64,000 nucleotides of DNA, taken from NCBI GenBank assembly GCA_039720395.1, contig CM077831.1, forward strand, positions 6,490,003-6,554,002, read 5' to 3'. This document shows, one piece after another, positions 34,801 through 49,800 of the stretch. This stretch comes from Liquidambar formosana (lineage: Eukaryota > Streptophyta > Magnoliopsida > Saxifragales > Altingiaceae). Positions within the stretch are counted from its first letter, which is position 1, and the number at the start of each line of letters is the position of its first letter. Below the pieces are notes generated by a model. It was not told the DNA's origin and ran no database searches. It was given only the letters and a program-made list of their open reading frames with translations. The translations under genes were made by a program, and so were the position numbers.

Positions 34801-37800
34801 AATCAAAATAGGATTTAGAAGAAAAAGAACTAGAAGAGTGGCTAGTCCACAATCTTCTATCAGAACTGAAAGGGGCAAGCAACACATTCTGAATAGTAGC
34901 CAAAAGAGCCACCATTCTTCCGCTTCTCTATCATTAAGATTGCGAGACAGGAAGAAATTCCAATTCAAAGAACTGGATTCCATAGTAACCATATCAATAA
35001 TAAGAGCATCTTCTTTATGAGAAAGGTTATATAACCGAGGAAACAAAGAAGAAAGAGGTCTCTCACCCACCTTCATATAACCAAGGAAACAAGTGATCCA
35101 CAGATTCTCCATCTTTCTCTATTGTTTGTTCACAACTCTCTCTCTCTCTCTCTCTCTCTCTTCGAAAGAAAGAAAAAGAGATAGGGGTGCTTTTGTTTTC
35201 TAATCAGTAAAGTTGATTGGGTGTAAAAGGCACACACAAATCATTGTGGGCATGTGCCCAACCGACTAGGCACACACCCAAAGGGAGGACAACCTTAATT
35301 TTGAAGTTCTTGAGCGCCTTTGCTCTGCCTCCCTCACCTTGGTTATGCCTAGAAAATGCCTTTGAAAACAATGATGGTTTGACTTATAAGCTTAATGCCA
35401 CAATAGGTAGTGGACAATCTTTCGGCCTATCTTTTGTGTCTAACTTGTGGTACAATCATCATACATCTTGAGTTTAGCCTCACTTATTGCCCTATTAGCT
35501 TCATTTTTAGCTAATTTATACATTTCATTATTTTCCTCATTCTTATATTTATGTACAGTCTTATAACATGCCCAACTGCTGTTTGAACCTCTTTTATTCC
35601 ACCACCAAGTTTTTTTTTTTTTTAAATTTTTTTTCCCTAAGCATTGAAATCAATCATTTTGGTTTCTTTGTATACCGCACGTGTACGTGGTTTTTTTTAT
35701 TGCCTTTGCTTTTTTCATTTTTTAAATATAAATTGATTACTTGACGCCCCAAAAAATATATTATTTATTTATTTATTTTGCATGGGTCCATTCTCATTGA
35801 TTCACCAAAACCTTCTTTAGCAGGAGTGATGACTTGGGCTTTTTTTCAAATTAGAAAGTAAAACTTGATTTGGTGTTTCAAGATTTTGGAAACTATGAGA
35901 AGAGGAAGAAGAAAAGGAAAGGATGGTTGATTCTTACTACTCAGTTCTTCAATTCTGGAATGGTTTTATTACCTAAGAATCAAGAGTGTTGGTGGAGTCT
36001 AACCACCAAGGTTGGGTTGAGTGGCACATTTAACAATTGCATAGAAAGCCTCTTTGTGAATCAAAGTCATATGTGATGTTTAAGCAGGTATTCCTTTGGC
36101 TGTCATCTACTTAAGCTATCGACTGGTGGATTGTTTCAAAAGGATTAAAGGGGGCTCAAACTTTGGTTCTATGTGTGTGTTAAATTGGGCTCCTTCTGCA
36201 TCTATATGAGTCCTAGTTGTGATAAACCAACCTTTAGGAATTAGGAGCCTCATTAATGAGGAACACAGTTGACATTTTAACATCCTTTAATTTTCTTTTT
36301 TCACCTAGTTTGAAACATTTACTTAAAACAAGGAGGAAATATTTAATTGATGTGGTCATGGTTTTGTTTTGTTTTTTTCTTTTTATTAGAAACAATATAT
36401 ATTATAAATCAAAAGAGCAAAAATACAATTAAGATGGAAGAGATTTCCACCTGGAATGAAAAATGAACAAAAATCTATGCCAATCTAATCCAACCTTTAC
36501 CAAAAAACTCTACTAAAGCTATACGTCTATACAAGCTCAATTTGTGAAAAGAGAAAAAAATGTGACCAGCATCATAGAGGAAGAAAAGGCTTTCTAAAAA
36601 ACTCGAGTGTAGAAGCTTCCCTTTCAGCCAACTCATCTGCCTTCCCATTAGCTGCCCTAGCCATCCACTGCCCGAATATCTAAAGCACTTGCTAAATCAA
36701 GGATCTCTCTATTGCTGCGAGCAAATCTCCAGACACCCACGCGATTGTCTCACATAGCCAATGGCATTAGATGTATGTCCTTGCACTAGGTGCCAAGACA
36801 AGTAGAAGTCACTCTAAACCCTTCTAAAATGACAAGCAGCTTTACCTTCAAAACAATATATTCTCCAAAGGACAAGAGAAGTCAAAAAGGCTTTCCTTTG
36901 TGCAACCTCTAAAAATACCACTAATGCCCATCTATTTAGGATTCCCGAGCTTATGATGATGGTGATTGGGTTGGTGATTCTAATGGTCACAAGTCCACTA
37001 CTGGTTTTTGTTTTTTACCTTGGTGACTCTTATTTCTTGGGAAAGCAAGAAGCAGTTTGTTGTTGCTCGCTCAATAGCCAAGGCTGAATATTGTGCTAGG
37101 CTCAGGCTGCTTCTGAGATTGTGTGGCTTCACTTGCTTCTATCTGATCTGGGTATTTCTATCTCGTCACAGATCCTTCTTCATTATGACAACAAGAGTGC
37201 CATTCGGATTGCTTATAACTCTGTTTTTGAAGAGTGCACCAAGCACATTGAAATTGATCTTTGCTTTGCTCGTCACCAACTTCAGCTAGGGATGATCCAA
37301 CTGCCTTTTTTTTCTCTTCCTCTTTGCAGCTTGATAATTTCTTCACCAGGACTCATACTTCACCCCTTGCTTCTGTTTCTTGCTTGATGAACTCTCAATG
37401 CTTTTTGGGATCACATCATGAGCTTGAGGAGGGTGTGAGATGTATATTTATATGTAAATTATTTTAATAAGGGCATTTTAGCTTTTTTGCTTATTTAGTT
37501 GTGGACCTATATTTAACTTTGTAATCTTGCTTTGTTTCTGCAAAGTTACCTCTTGCATTGTAATTCTTATAAGTCATTTGTTTGTTACCAAAATTCAATT
37601 TACAACACTTTGTTCTATCCTGCTCCATTTATTATTTATTTATTTGGCTGTTTCTTTTAAATTTCAAACTCGTGCACCATTTTTATTATGGACTTGGTTT
37701 AATTGGCACTGAAGTTGTTTCCATTATACATGCTTTACAGCTGATTGGGGTTTCGGTGACTGGTTTAGAACTGGAGTTTCAACCAGTTGTTAATCACTTG

Positions 37801-40800
37801 TTGCCACACATTATATCACACAAACAAGATACTCATGATACGCATCTTCAGGTGGATTACGTTATTAAAGACCCTTATAATTTTTACTTTGCACCTTATA
37901 CCTTATTATCATATTTGTTGGCCTTCTGATGCCCATTAGTTTGTAGTTGCTTCAAGACATGACAAGCAGGTTGCTGGTGTTCCTTCCCCAACTTGAGGTA
38001 TACATCTGAACTCATTTTAGTTGAGGAGTTTCTTTGGAACTCTTTTCTCTGCTATAATTTTGGTACGCATGGTATTTTGTGACCTTTTATCTGCTATAAT
38101 TTTGGTATGCATGGTATTTCATCACTGTGTAGGCAGATCTTAGCAGCTTTTCGGATTCTGCTGAGACTAACATACGCTTTCTTGCCATGCTTTCTGGTCC
38201 GTTTTATCCAATTCTTCATGTTGTGAATGAAAGGTTTGTCCATGCTGCTCTGATTACTTTAATGCATACACTTCTCAGAATCAGTCTTCTAGAATTCTAC
38301 TTTAGTTGTTACCTAGCATGAACAAATTACTTACTAAGTTTTGCAGTTTGATCGGGAAATTTTTTTTTTGAGACATATGGATTAGCCTTGTAAGCTTTAG
38401 GACGTGTCCATGATAATTTGATAACGGCCTTTACCACTTCTATACCACGATATATTGACGATTTTGTAAGATCCTTCTTAATTGTTATACATTTTGTATT
38501 TTCTTTTTATTTATTTATATATTTATGTTTTCCCTCTCATAATCAAATTATAGATGTCAACATTTTCTGAGTTCCTCTGTTTTACTTGGCCACATAAAGG
38601 AGTTTTTTTTTTCTTTAATTTATTTTTATTTTTTAAATGCAGACAGATAAATGACTGTAATACCTACTAATAGTCATTTTGTGTTCTTTTGTAATAACTA
38701 CTGCTTCTCATTTTGTTCTATTATATATCTCTGTTAATATTGAGGAGTTAAATAGAATAGAGTGGATAACCCAAATAGTAATTTAAGCATCTGAGCAATC
38801 AATTGTTTAACTATGAATAGTCGTTCTGTGATTCTTTTTTTTCCAGTAATATAAATTAAACTATAGAAAAATAGATAATTTGTATACATAATGCATATGC
38901 AATGACTAGAGATATGCTAGCCAATGCTTTAAAATCTACTTTGATGGGGGTTGTGGGTTGGAACTTGGAAGTATGGTTGTGAAGAGAGGGGGTGGACGGA
39001 CTAGGGAGGTTGTGCAAATTATGGGGTTTGGCATTTGGAAAGCTATTAGAAATGGCTTAGGCTCTTTTTTTAAGAAATGAAGTTTTAATGTGGTCATAGA
39101 TTAGATTTTGGAGAGATATTTGATGTGGGGAGGTGGCGTCAAGGGAAGCTTCCCATGTCCTTTTTGAAGTTGTGGTTTCTCTTTGAGGCTTGGATTTTTG
39201 ATTGTGTGGTTTTGGTGGGTGGGTGATTTCATGTTTTTGTGGGCCTCCATTTCAAAGGAGTTTAAAAGCATTCCTTTATCCCTCATTCTAATGGATTGGA
39301 AAGGGTATGCCAAGACCTGGCTGAGTAAAAAATAATTGGACTTGGATCAATCCTCCTCGAAGCATGATAGATTTTTGACTTTGATCATTGTTCTCTTGGT
39401 AGTCCTGATTTATTGGATCGGTTTAGGATTTATTTATTATTTTAAATCAGCAACAAAATGAGTGTTATCAAAGAAAATAATTAAAAGGTTACAAAGGGGA
39501 ACAAGATATCCACCTATTTAACTAACCCGATAACTAACATGATGAATAAGATAAAATAAAACAAGCTAAACACAATTTTTTAAATTTATATTTCTTGGTT
39601 CATGGGAGGTAGTTGGACCAATTTTTTCTTTCCGTTCATTTTTACTTCTTAGTGTTAAAAAATACCACATCCTACATCGATTAAATATTGAGTTTAACAT
39701 GTCTTCATATACCCCGTTTGGGCCCTGAGGCCCTCCACCTATTAGCTTAGATTGTTAGTATGGAAACTTAACGTGGTATTAGAGCATGCTGTTATTGGGC
39801 CATTTCATTTGTGGGCCCGTCTTTGTTGTCTACATGTTAGACCCGTTTCTATCTTGTCACGCCTTCATGCGAGGGGGAGTGTTAGAAAATACCACATCCC
39901 ACATGGATTAAATATCGAGTTTAACATGTCTTCATATAATTGTTTGGTCCCTCCAACTAATAGCTTAGGCTTTTAGGTTAGAAACTTAACAATTGGCAAT
40001 ATTAAATTCTGTCTTGACAATATTTTATATTTGCACTGTGGAGAAACTAGGTCTTTGGGCAATATTTCAGACCCTGAAGCTTCAAAAAATAGTCAGCAAT
40101 CAGCAGCTTTAACTGTTTCCTCCAATTTTGAGGTAGCTTCTGTGCTGTTATCTAGTTACCCATCATATCTTCCTTTTACTGAACATGCATAAATATTTTT
40201 TAAACTCTCTCTCTCTTTGCGCATGTATCAGGACTGCAGTTCGGTTAATTTGCTTTTCATTCCCCATCTTTTTATAAATGTGTTTACAATTTATTCCTTA
40301 TTTCAATCTCGACATCTTAGGTTTTCTGATATTAGATTTGCTTTTGTTCTTCTCTTTTTTTTATTAGCTAACTGTTTTTTGTTTCAGTTAAAATCTGAAG
40401 TGGAAATATTCTGTATAAGTTTGTCTGGATGTGACAATGTTGTCTTTCTAAATTTTCTATATTGATTTTGATTGAATTCCTTCAAAAGGGAAAAGAACAA
40501 GCAATTTAACTGGGCTACCTAAGAAAGTTTGATGCTTTTCTACTATATGAATTACCTATGGTTCTTCATTTAAGTTTAATGAACTCTGGCTGTGTCAGCC
40601 TCTTCTCAACAAGCTCAGAATAATTTCTCTACTTTCTGCTTTGTCTTTTTACAGTCTTATTTTAACTTTGAATTCTGTCAGAAAACGTGATCTACCGCTA
40701 TATTTTGTAAACTGTTTAATTTTTTAATTCTTTGAATGATTCATTAAATTCATGGGAAAGGAGTGAAGAGCTCACTGTTGTTTTTAATGCATATAGCAGG

Positions 40801-43800
40801 TTTACTGCATAATGGAAATTTGCTTGTGCTCAATCCCAATATTATTAGAAGTGTTTGTTAATTTACTTTGCCTGCCTTCAGAATTGTATTTTCAGGAAAC
40901 AAATAACTTTTTATTTAATTATCTGTAGTGTTATTTGAGATGGGGCATGTGACAGACAACCTGACCTCTCTCTCTCTCTCTCTCTCTCTCTCTTCATGTC
41001 AGCCAAGGAGATCACGCGGTGCATCACCTTTTGCCTTACCCATATCTAGTTCCATAGCGTTTCGTCCAGATGCAATTATTGTGCTTCTGAGAAAGGCATA
41101 CAAAGATTCCAATCTGGGAACTGTTTGCAGAATGGTAATGTATCTTTTTAAAGCTGCCCTTTGTTTCAACTCTGAAGTCTTCTTGGGTCTTATATGCTTC
41201 ACTGGTCTATATTCTTGTGTCTTATTTCAGGCTTCTAGAATTCTGCAGAAGCTCATAGAGCCTGCTACAGTGCCAGAAGTATCGATGCCTTCAGATGAAA
41301 TCATATCTTCTTTTGTGGACGAGACAACGAAATCTGAAGTAGCTACTCCTGTTTGTTTGGTTGATTACTCTAACTTGTTTGGAGAAGAATTCCAGATACC
41401 TAATGATGACTGGGACTCCAGCTATTTTAATCTCTTGGATATAGGGGCAGTGGAAGAGGGGATTTTGCATGTTCTTTATGCTAGTGCATCACAGGTGGGT
41501 AACATTATTGGGGATACAATGCTCCTTAAGCTCCAGTTGCATTACCTCTGTATGTCTATATTTTTGTTGCAGCAAATTTGATCCATGAAATTACATAGTA
41601 ACTATGTTTATTTTACAGCCTCTCTTGTGCAGCAGATTGGCAGATAACACTTCTGGCTTCTGCTCTGCATTACCTCTTGTACAAGCATTGTTGCCAGGTC
41701 GAATATACGTGAACACCTCTCTATGATATTTGTAGCTCATAATTATCATTTCATGGATTCGAGGTTCAATGCTCTTTCTTGGAATTTGAAGAGAAATTAA
41801 AGACAAAGATTATGTCACTTATGTGGGCTTCCTAGTTTGTGTGTTGTCACGTGTGGCTGTGTGAGTTACCTATGTGTGTAACTGTGTATATCAAAAAAAA
41901 AAGAAAAAAAAGAAGATATATATTAACATTCTGGTTAACCTCTTACCCCAAGAGAAAAAAAAAAGTAAAATTATGTTGTTAAAAATATATATTTGTTCGA
42001 CCTTAAATATCAATAAATTGAATATATGAAACCCTTGCTATTATTACTACTACAAAATATTGATTTAGTTGCAAGAATTTTTAAATGTTCCCAAGAATAT
42101 TGTTGACTTACATTATTTTATACCTTTGTCTCAAAATATTTGTTTGACATCCTCGAGAATTTCATGGTCATTATTGTTGATGAGTTTATTTGATATGTGA
42201 TTTTGTTGTTATTATTATTTATTGTAAATAATAATTATTTTTTGCATCTTGTAGCACTTCGTCCTTCTGTGAGCAGTCCTCCTGATCATGTTGATGATAA
42301 TTTTTTCCAATGGAAACAGCCTTTTGTGCAACAAGCCCTATCGCAGGTGTCATGTGATGTTAATGTAATTGTTATGCAAGCATTCTTATCTCCAAATTAT
42401 ATTCCGCTCACAAAGGTTATAATTTGCAGATTGTGGCGACATCATCTTCATCATTGTACCGTCCACTTCTTCATGCATGTGCTGGCTATTTATCATCATT
42501 CTCACCATCACATGTTCGTTACTACCACTTCTTCTTAATTCTCTGGATAGTATTTTTTACTGTTTTTCATCCAAAGTAAATAATCTTTTTCTTTGAATAA
42601 GTAAAGATGTTTTGATCTCTCTCTTTCTCACACACACACACACTCACAGAGCTTAGCCTAAAGCTGATACTGGCCCGATTTAACAATGTGGCTGAACCAA
42701 AAAGTCAGATTAATGGACTTTAATAATTGGCTTTTTAATTATAATTCTCGCCAGACATCTTAATCAGCTCATTGTGCCTGCCTGAAAATTCCATGGCCCT
42801 CAAACACATTCTATTGTTGAAAAACCCAAATTTTGGGAGAATATTATCAAAATGATCTTCTTTTGTCTTTTGCATATAATGTTAACAAGTACATCTGATG
42901 GTGCAAAGTACAGAAATGAAAAAAGTGACTGGTATGGGAGTATATATGTCTCATTGTCTTTTCTTACAAGAAAATTGGCCTCAACATTTAAAGCTGAGTT
43001 TTTCTATTTGTGAGATTAGTTGCCCTTGGAAACAATTAGATTCAATACCCAATTTTTCCACAGGCTAAGGCTGCGTGTGTTCTGATTGATCTGTGTTCTG
43101 GCGCACTGGCACCATGGATGGCTCACGTGATTGCAAAGGTTAGTCATGGGGAGATTACCGAAGTCATATTTCTATGCTGTATGGTTTGGTGGTACACTAT
43201 TTTTATACCGTTTTATACTTTATATATATATATATTTTGGTCCTATGAAAAGTGGATCTAAATCTTTGGTTTTCTTATTTTTTTCGTGGCTGATTTTGAT
43301 TAGGTTGATCTAACTGTGGAGCTTTTGGAGGACCTTTTGGGCACAATCCAGGTATGTTTATCAGTTGTGCATCGTTAAGAACTTGAAAATATTTTTGGAC
43401 TTGTATTCCACATTTTGCATCTCAAATTGTTGTAGCAAAAAGTATATTTCATTTGCATAAAGCTCAAACCTCCTTTGTGGCCTGTGTACCCCTCCCCTTC
43501 TTTAAGCATAATTTTTTCACACAATGGAGAGTGATAGGGAGATCTTTTTATTTTAGTTGGGTAATGGAGTTCTTGCTTTTATCTTATTCACTGTGCTGAT
43601 TCTTATATAGGTTTATGTAAAAGGGACTGTTATTTTCGTAATTTCCTATTGTATGTTTACAGAATTTATAATGAATGCACAGCTGATCGTTAAGTTCTCT
43701 TGCTCAATAATCAAATACCGTAGATCACTCTTGTTTACACATATCATTGATACTACAAATATATTTATGTATAGAAATAATTGCTTTACAAACTATCATA

Positions 43801-46800
43801 TAAAAATTCTATTTCCTTTGTGATTGGACCTTGGCATAGAAGTCCATTGAATAGAAAGGGGCACACAATCAAAGTTCCAATAATTTCTTGATAAGAATTA
43901 TTTATCTAATCAATTTAGCATTAGTTAGTCCATATCTTCAGTTGTACAGAAATTGTCTCATAGAAACGCTCCAATATGACTTTTTTTTCAGAAACTACAA
44001 GAATAATAGTATTAAGTTTTCGACCTAATAGCCTAAGATGTTAGGTGTTGGACCTAAACAGGTAAATGAAGTCATGTCAAACAGAATATTTTGTGGATGT
44101 GGGATGTGGCACTTCCCAACAAATAGCTTTAAGATTACAACTATATCATGGATCCTGCCTAGTTGTATTACTTTGGAAAATTCCTTGAGATTTGAGAGGT
44201 TCTGAACCAAAGGTTGTAAGATGACTCCAGTGATAGTAGTTATAGGCATATCCCATAAATTTAGTACTCTAAGATGGCTCCCACAACATGTGTTGTATTA
44301 CTTGTATCATTGTATGAGCAATCCTATAAAAGTCAGTACTCTATTGTACTGGAACATCATATTTAATTCATAAGCATATTAGTCCAACCTTAATTAGGTT
44401 CCAAGTGTTAGGGAAAAAAATTAAGTCCCTAGCCCAGGATCTGTGAGGCAAAAATAAATATTTAACAGGGAATAAATATCACACACAAGAACACCAAGAT
44501 TTACGTGGTTCAACAAATTATGCCTACGTCCACGGAGCTGCTGTGCTTTTACTATAATGAAAAACAGTGTACAAATATACACTCAAGTATTTTGACTCTC
44601 ACAAAATACTCTCTCCTAAGTGGATTGCTTCCCCTTTAGTAAACCCTTACAAAAGCTCACAGTGCATAAACTTGCACACGCACACCCACTCTTCTTCTGC
44701 TCACCACACAACTCTCTTTGTTTCTCTCGTGTTTCTCCCACTGCACTCCACTCCACACACTGCACTTCAAATTCACATATAAGAAGTGTGGAATGCTTCT
44801 CCTACTTATAGGAGAGGCCATCCGACAAAGCGCTATCGGTGCTTTCGGTGCTTACTAATCGCACTTATTCTTTTGGTGCTTTACCAACCCATTATCTTGA
44901 GATGCCAGGTTGAAAGCAAGAATAACCAACACAGCAAAACAAAAGGATTGGGGAACAAGGAGAATAAGAGATTAAAAGGTAGAACATGGGAGACAAAAGT
45001 GGAAACCATGTGGGCCATGTCTCCACTAACATAACAATCTCCCAATTGGAGACCAATGGATCCACATGTCTTCATAATCATCATAGCAACTCATCCATCT
45101 GTCCTCAAGCTTGAAGACCAACTGAAGTTGAGCAAAGCTTCAGTTTCTCAATGGTGACCCCTTTGGTCAACATATCTGCTGGATTCTCAGATCCACAAAT
45201 CTTCTCTACTATCAACTATCCATTGTTGAGAAGAGATCGAATAAAGTGGTACCTCAACTGTATATGCTTCGTTTTGGAATGAAATGCCAGGTTCTTAGCA
45301 AGAAAAATAGCACTCTGGCTATCACTGTGTAGTACACCCCTTTCATGCTTCTTTCCCAACTCATCCAAGAATCCTTGTAACCAAACCATTTCTTTTCTAG
45401 CTTTAGTTACAGCAACATATTCTGCTTCTGTAATAGAGAGAGCAATGATCTTCTGCAACTTTGAAGCCCAACTCACAGCAATGCCACCCAGAGTATACAA
45501 AAACCTTGTAGTAGTCTTCCTACTGTCAACATCACCAGCTAAATCGACATCCACATAACCCTGCAGTTTCAAACCTGCCTTTGTGAAGCAAGGGGATGTA
45601 TCTGATGAGCCTTTAGATACCTCAGAATCCACTTGACTGCCTCCTAATGCTGTTTTCCTCGATTACTCATGTACCTACTCATGACTCCCATTGCATGTGC
45701 AATGTCCGGTCTTGTATAGATCATAGCGACATAGCGTACATGAGATTGCCGATAGCTGAGGCGTAGGGAACCTTACTCATGTAGGCCAACTCTTGCTCTG
45801 TCTTTGGTGATTGGTCCTTGGTTGGTTTGAAATGACTAGCCAAGGGTGTGCTCATTGGTTTGACTCCATCCATGCTAAATCTGTTGAGAACCTTCTTCAC
45901 ATACTCTGACTGTGAAAGCTTCAGTGTACCATTGACCTTGTCTTTGATGATTCTCATGCCAAGGATTTGTTTTGCAGCTCCCAAATCCTTCATTGCAAAT
46001 TGTTCAGATAACTGCCTCTTCAAGTGATTAATTTTTTCCATGTTGGATCCTGCAATTAGCATATCATCAACATATAACAGTAAAATGATGTAAGAGTTGT
46101 CAAAACTCTTAACATAGCAACAATGGTCTGCTTGGCACCTTGTGAACCCGGTGCTACACATAAAGCTGTCAAACTTCTTGTACCATTGTCTTGGAGCTTG
46201 TTTCAGGCTGTACAAGCTTTTTTTCAGCTTACATACCAGTTTCTCCTTTCCTGGTGCGATGAAACCCTATGGTTGCTGCATGTAGATATCTTCCTCCAAA
46301 TCGCCATGAAGGAAAGCCGTCTTCACATCTAACTGTTCTGGATGTAGATTTTCTGCAGCCACAATCCCCAGTACCAGCTTGATTGTTGTTAGCTTCACAA
46401 CTGGAGAGAAAATCTCAGAGTAGTCGATTCCTTCTTTCTGCTGGAATCCTTTCACAACTAGTCTGGCCTTGTAGCGCTTGCTACGATCATGCTCTTCCTT
46501 CAACCTATATAGCCATTTGTTATGCAAAGCTTGCTTTCCTTCTGGTAGTACAGTCAACTCCCATGTTTGATTTGACATGAGTGAGTCCACCTCATCTTGC
46601 ATAGCAGACTCCCACTTGATTGAATTTTCAATCTGCAACACTTCATCATAACTTTCTAGCTCACCACCGTCAGTTAACAGAATATAGAACAAGGATGGTG
46701 AGAAACGTTGTGGAGGTCTTATGTTTCTGGAAGACCTTCGGACAGCAACTGTGGGTGTACACTGTTCTACCTGTGGGTTTGCATTCTCCTGATTTTCTTG

Positions 46801-49800
46801 ACCTACGTTTTGCCTAGCACCTTCAAAGATTTCATCCTAGTTTACAAACTCAGATTTCTTTGGTACTATAACGTTGGATTCTGCACTTGACCTGTCTTTG
46901 TACATAACCTGTTCATTGAAAATCACATTTCTACTTCTGATGATTTTTCGATTTTGATCATCCCAAAATCGATAACCAAAGGCCTCATATCCATAGCCAA
47001 TGAAGGAACATTTTCTAGATTTAGCATCTAGTTTACTACGAGCATCAGAATCAATGTGAACATATGATACACAACCAAAAACTTTCAAGTAAGAAAGGTT
47101 TACCTCCTTTCCACTCCATACCTCCTCAGGTATTCTACAATCCAAGGGAACTGACGGTCCTCGATTTATCAGGAAAGTAGCTATGCTGATTGCATCAGCC
47201 CAGAAAGTTTTTGACAACCCATCATGCAATCTCATACTTCTGGCATGCTCATTGAGAGTCTTGTTCATGCGTTAAGCTACGCCATTCTGCTATGGTGTCC
47301 TAGGAATAGTCTTTTCCATCCTAATCCCATGAGTAGCAGGAAATTTTCTGAACCCTCCATCTATGTACTCTCCACCATTATCTGACCTCAAACATTTCAC
47401 TTTCAAGCTTGTTTTAGTCTCAACCATGGCCTTCCATTTCTTGAAGGTTTCAAATACCTCATATTTATTTTTCAAAGAATAAATCCATACCTTTTGGCTT
47501 GAGTCATCAATGAAGGTAATGTAATATCGTGAACCTCTAAGGGATGCAATAGGGGAAGGTCCCCACAGATCTATGTGTACCAGCTCGAGTTTCTCAGACT
47601 TCAGTCTTTTGCCGCCTTTCAACAGACTGACTCTTTTCTGCTTCCCAAGAATGCAGTTCTCACACAGATCAAAGTTAACAGATTTTAGTTCTGGTAGCTT
47701 CCCTTTGGACAAAAGGACTTTCATCCCTTTTCCGCTCATGTGACCAAGCTTGCTATGTCATAGGTTTGTATTAACTTTTGCATTAGCAACAACAACCATG
47801 TCTCGTACTTGAGGTCATTTAGAGAGTGCCCGTTTTGGTTCCACGAGCCACTACCATGGCTTCCTTTGTAATCTTCCATGTACCACCAACAAATGTCATT
47901 GTGTGACCTTCAACATCAAGTTGACCTACAGAAATCAAGTTTCTCATCAACTTAGGAACATATTGAACTTTCTGTATCAACCATACAGATCTATTGGGCA
48001 CTTTAATGCGAACATCTCCCATACCCACAATATCCAAGGCTTTTCTATCAGCCAAATACACCTTTCCGAAATCACTTGACATATAGTTCTCTAGGATTTG
48101 TTGGTGTGCAGTGGTATGGAAGGAGGCTTTTGAGTATAAAACCCAAGAGTCAATGGGACTGTCAACCGAAAGGAGTAGTGCATCTTGTACATCTTTCGTC
48201 GCAGCATTTGTAGAGTCGTTCTTAACCTTCTTCTTTTGTGGTTCTCTGCAATTTTTTGTTGAGGTGGCCAGTCTTGCCACAATTCCAGCATTTTGGTTGT
48301 CATCCACATCTGGATTTACTTCTGACTCCTCTTCTGGATTTTGATCTGCCCCGATTGGAGTTTCTGTCTTGTGCTCTACCTCTTGACTTGAGATTTAGAG
48401 CAGAACCAGAAGTTGAGGTTTCACCCACATCTCTCCTGCGAACCTCCTTCCTTAGAATCAAATCTCAAATCTTTATATTTGAGTTTATTCCTCCTTGCAG
48501 AATTACTCACCGCCATTCTCATGGCTTCCCAACTGTTTGACAAAGAAGCCAAAAGAATCAGAGCACAGATCTCATCATCAAAATCAATCTTGACAAAGGA
48601 CAATTGATTTACAATTGTGTTGAACTCATTCAGGTGTTGCGCAATAGCAGTACCTTCTGCCATCTTTAGATTGAAGAGCTTCTTCATCAGGTGCACCTTG
48701 TTGTTAGCTGACGGCTTTTCATACATACCAGATAGAGCCGCCATCAGACCTGCTGTGGTCTTCTCATTTACAACGCTGTGTGCAACTGATCTTGACAGAG
48801 TTAATCGAATAACTCTCAGTACTTGTCTATCAAGAAGAGCCCATTCCTCTTCTTTTATATAGTTTGGTTTTGCCCCTGACAGAAGCAAATGTAATTTCCT
48901 CCCATGGAGATAATCTTCAATCTGCATCCTCTAGTATCCAAAGTCTGTGCTGTCAAACTTCTTGATTCCTTGCGCTTTTCCTTCTTCTGCCTCTATTTGA
49001 ACCTATAAACCTTCTTCTGGAACTAATCTGTAGAATCTAACCGTACGGATGAGTCCGAAATGGCCCAAATAGTTGAAACACACTATTGGATCATTCAAAA
49101 CGGACTGTGGATTCCTTATATATCACCAAAACAAATTCTGTCCGTTCAGATCGCTTCTGGAATCGTGAGTGCGACACACTGGATAACGCCCTCTGTTGCT
49201 AACTGGGTGCTGATGTGGTTCTGACTGTTGATGGAATATGTTGCTGGAATATTCCCTCATCGGAATATTCCCTTGCTGGAAAATCTTGCCGGAATAGTGC
49301 CCCTATGCTTGAACCTAGACGCTCTGATACCAATTGTTAGGGAAAAATATTAAGGCCCTAGCCCAGGATCTGTGAGGCAAAAATAAATATTTAACAGGGA
49401 ATAAATATCACACACAAGAACACCAAGATTTACGTGGTTCAACAAATTATGCCTATGTCCGCGGAGCTTCTGTGCTTTTACTATAATGAAGAACAGTTTA
49501 CAAATATACACTCAAGTATTTTGACTCTCACAAAATACTCCCCCCTATGTGGATTGCTACCCCTTTTGTAAACCCTTACAAAAGCTCACAGTGCATAAAC
49601 TTGCACACACGCACCCACTCTTCTTCTGCTTACCACACAACTCTCTGTGTTTCTCTCTTGTGTTTCTCCCACTGCACTCCACACAATGCACTTCAAATTC
49701 ACATATAAGAAGTGTGGGATGCTTCTCCTACTTATAGGAGAGGCCATCCGATGAAGCATTGCTGGTGCTTAATAAACAATGCACCCTTTCGGTGCTTACC

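Noticed and set aside
41003..41581. A 217-codon ORF across 40928-41581 as one exon
   Set aside because: It reads through two short introns (41135-41230 and 41495-41618) and a CT microsatellite. The exon phases and splice sites explain the region better.
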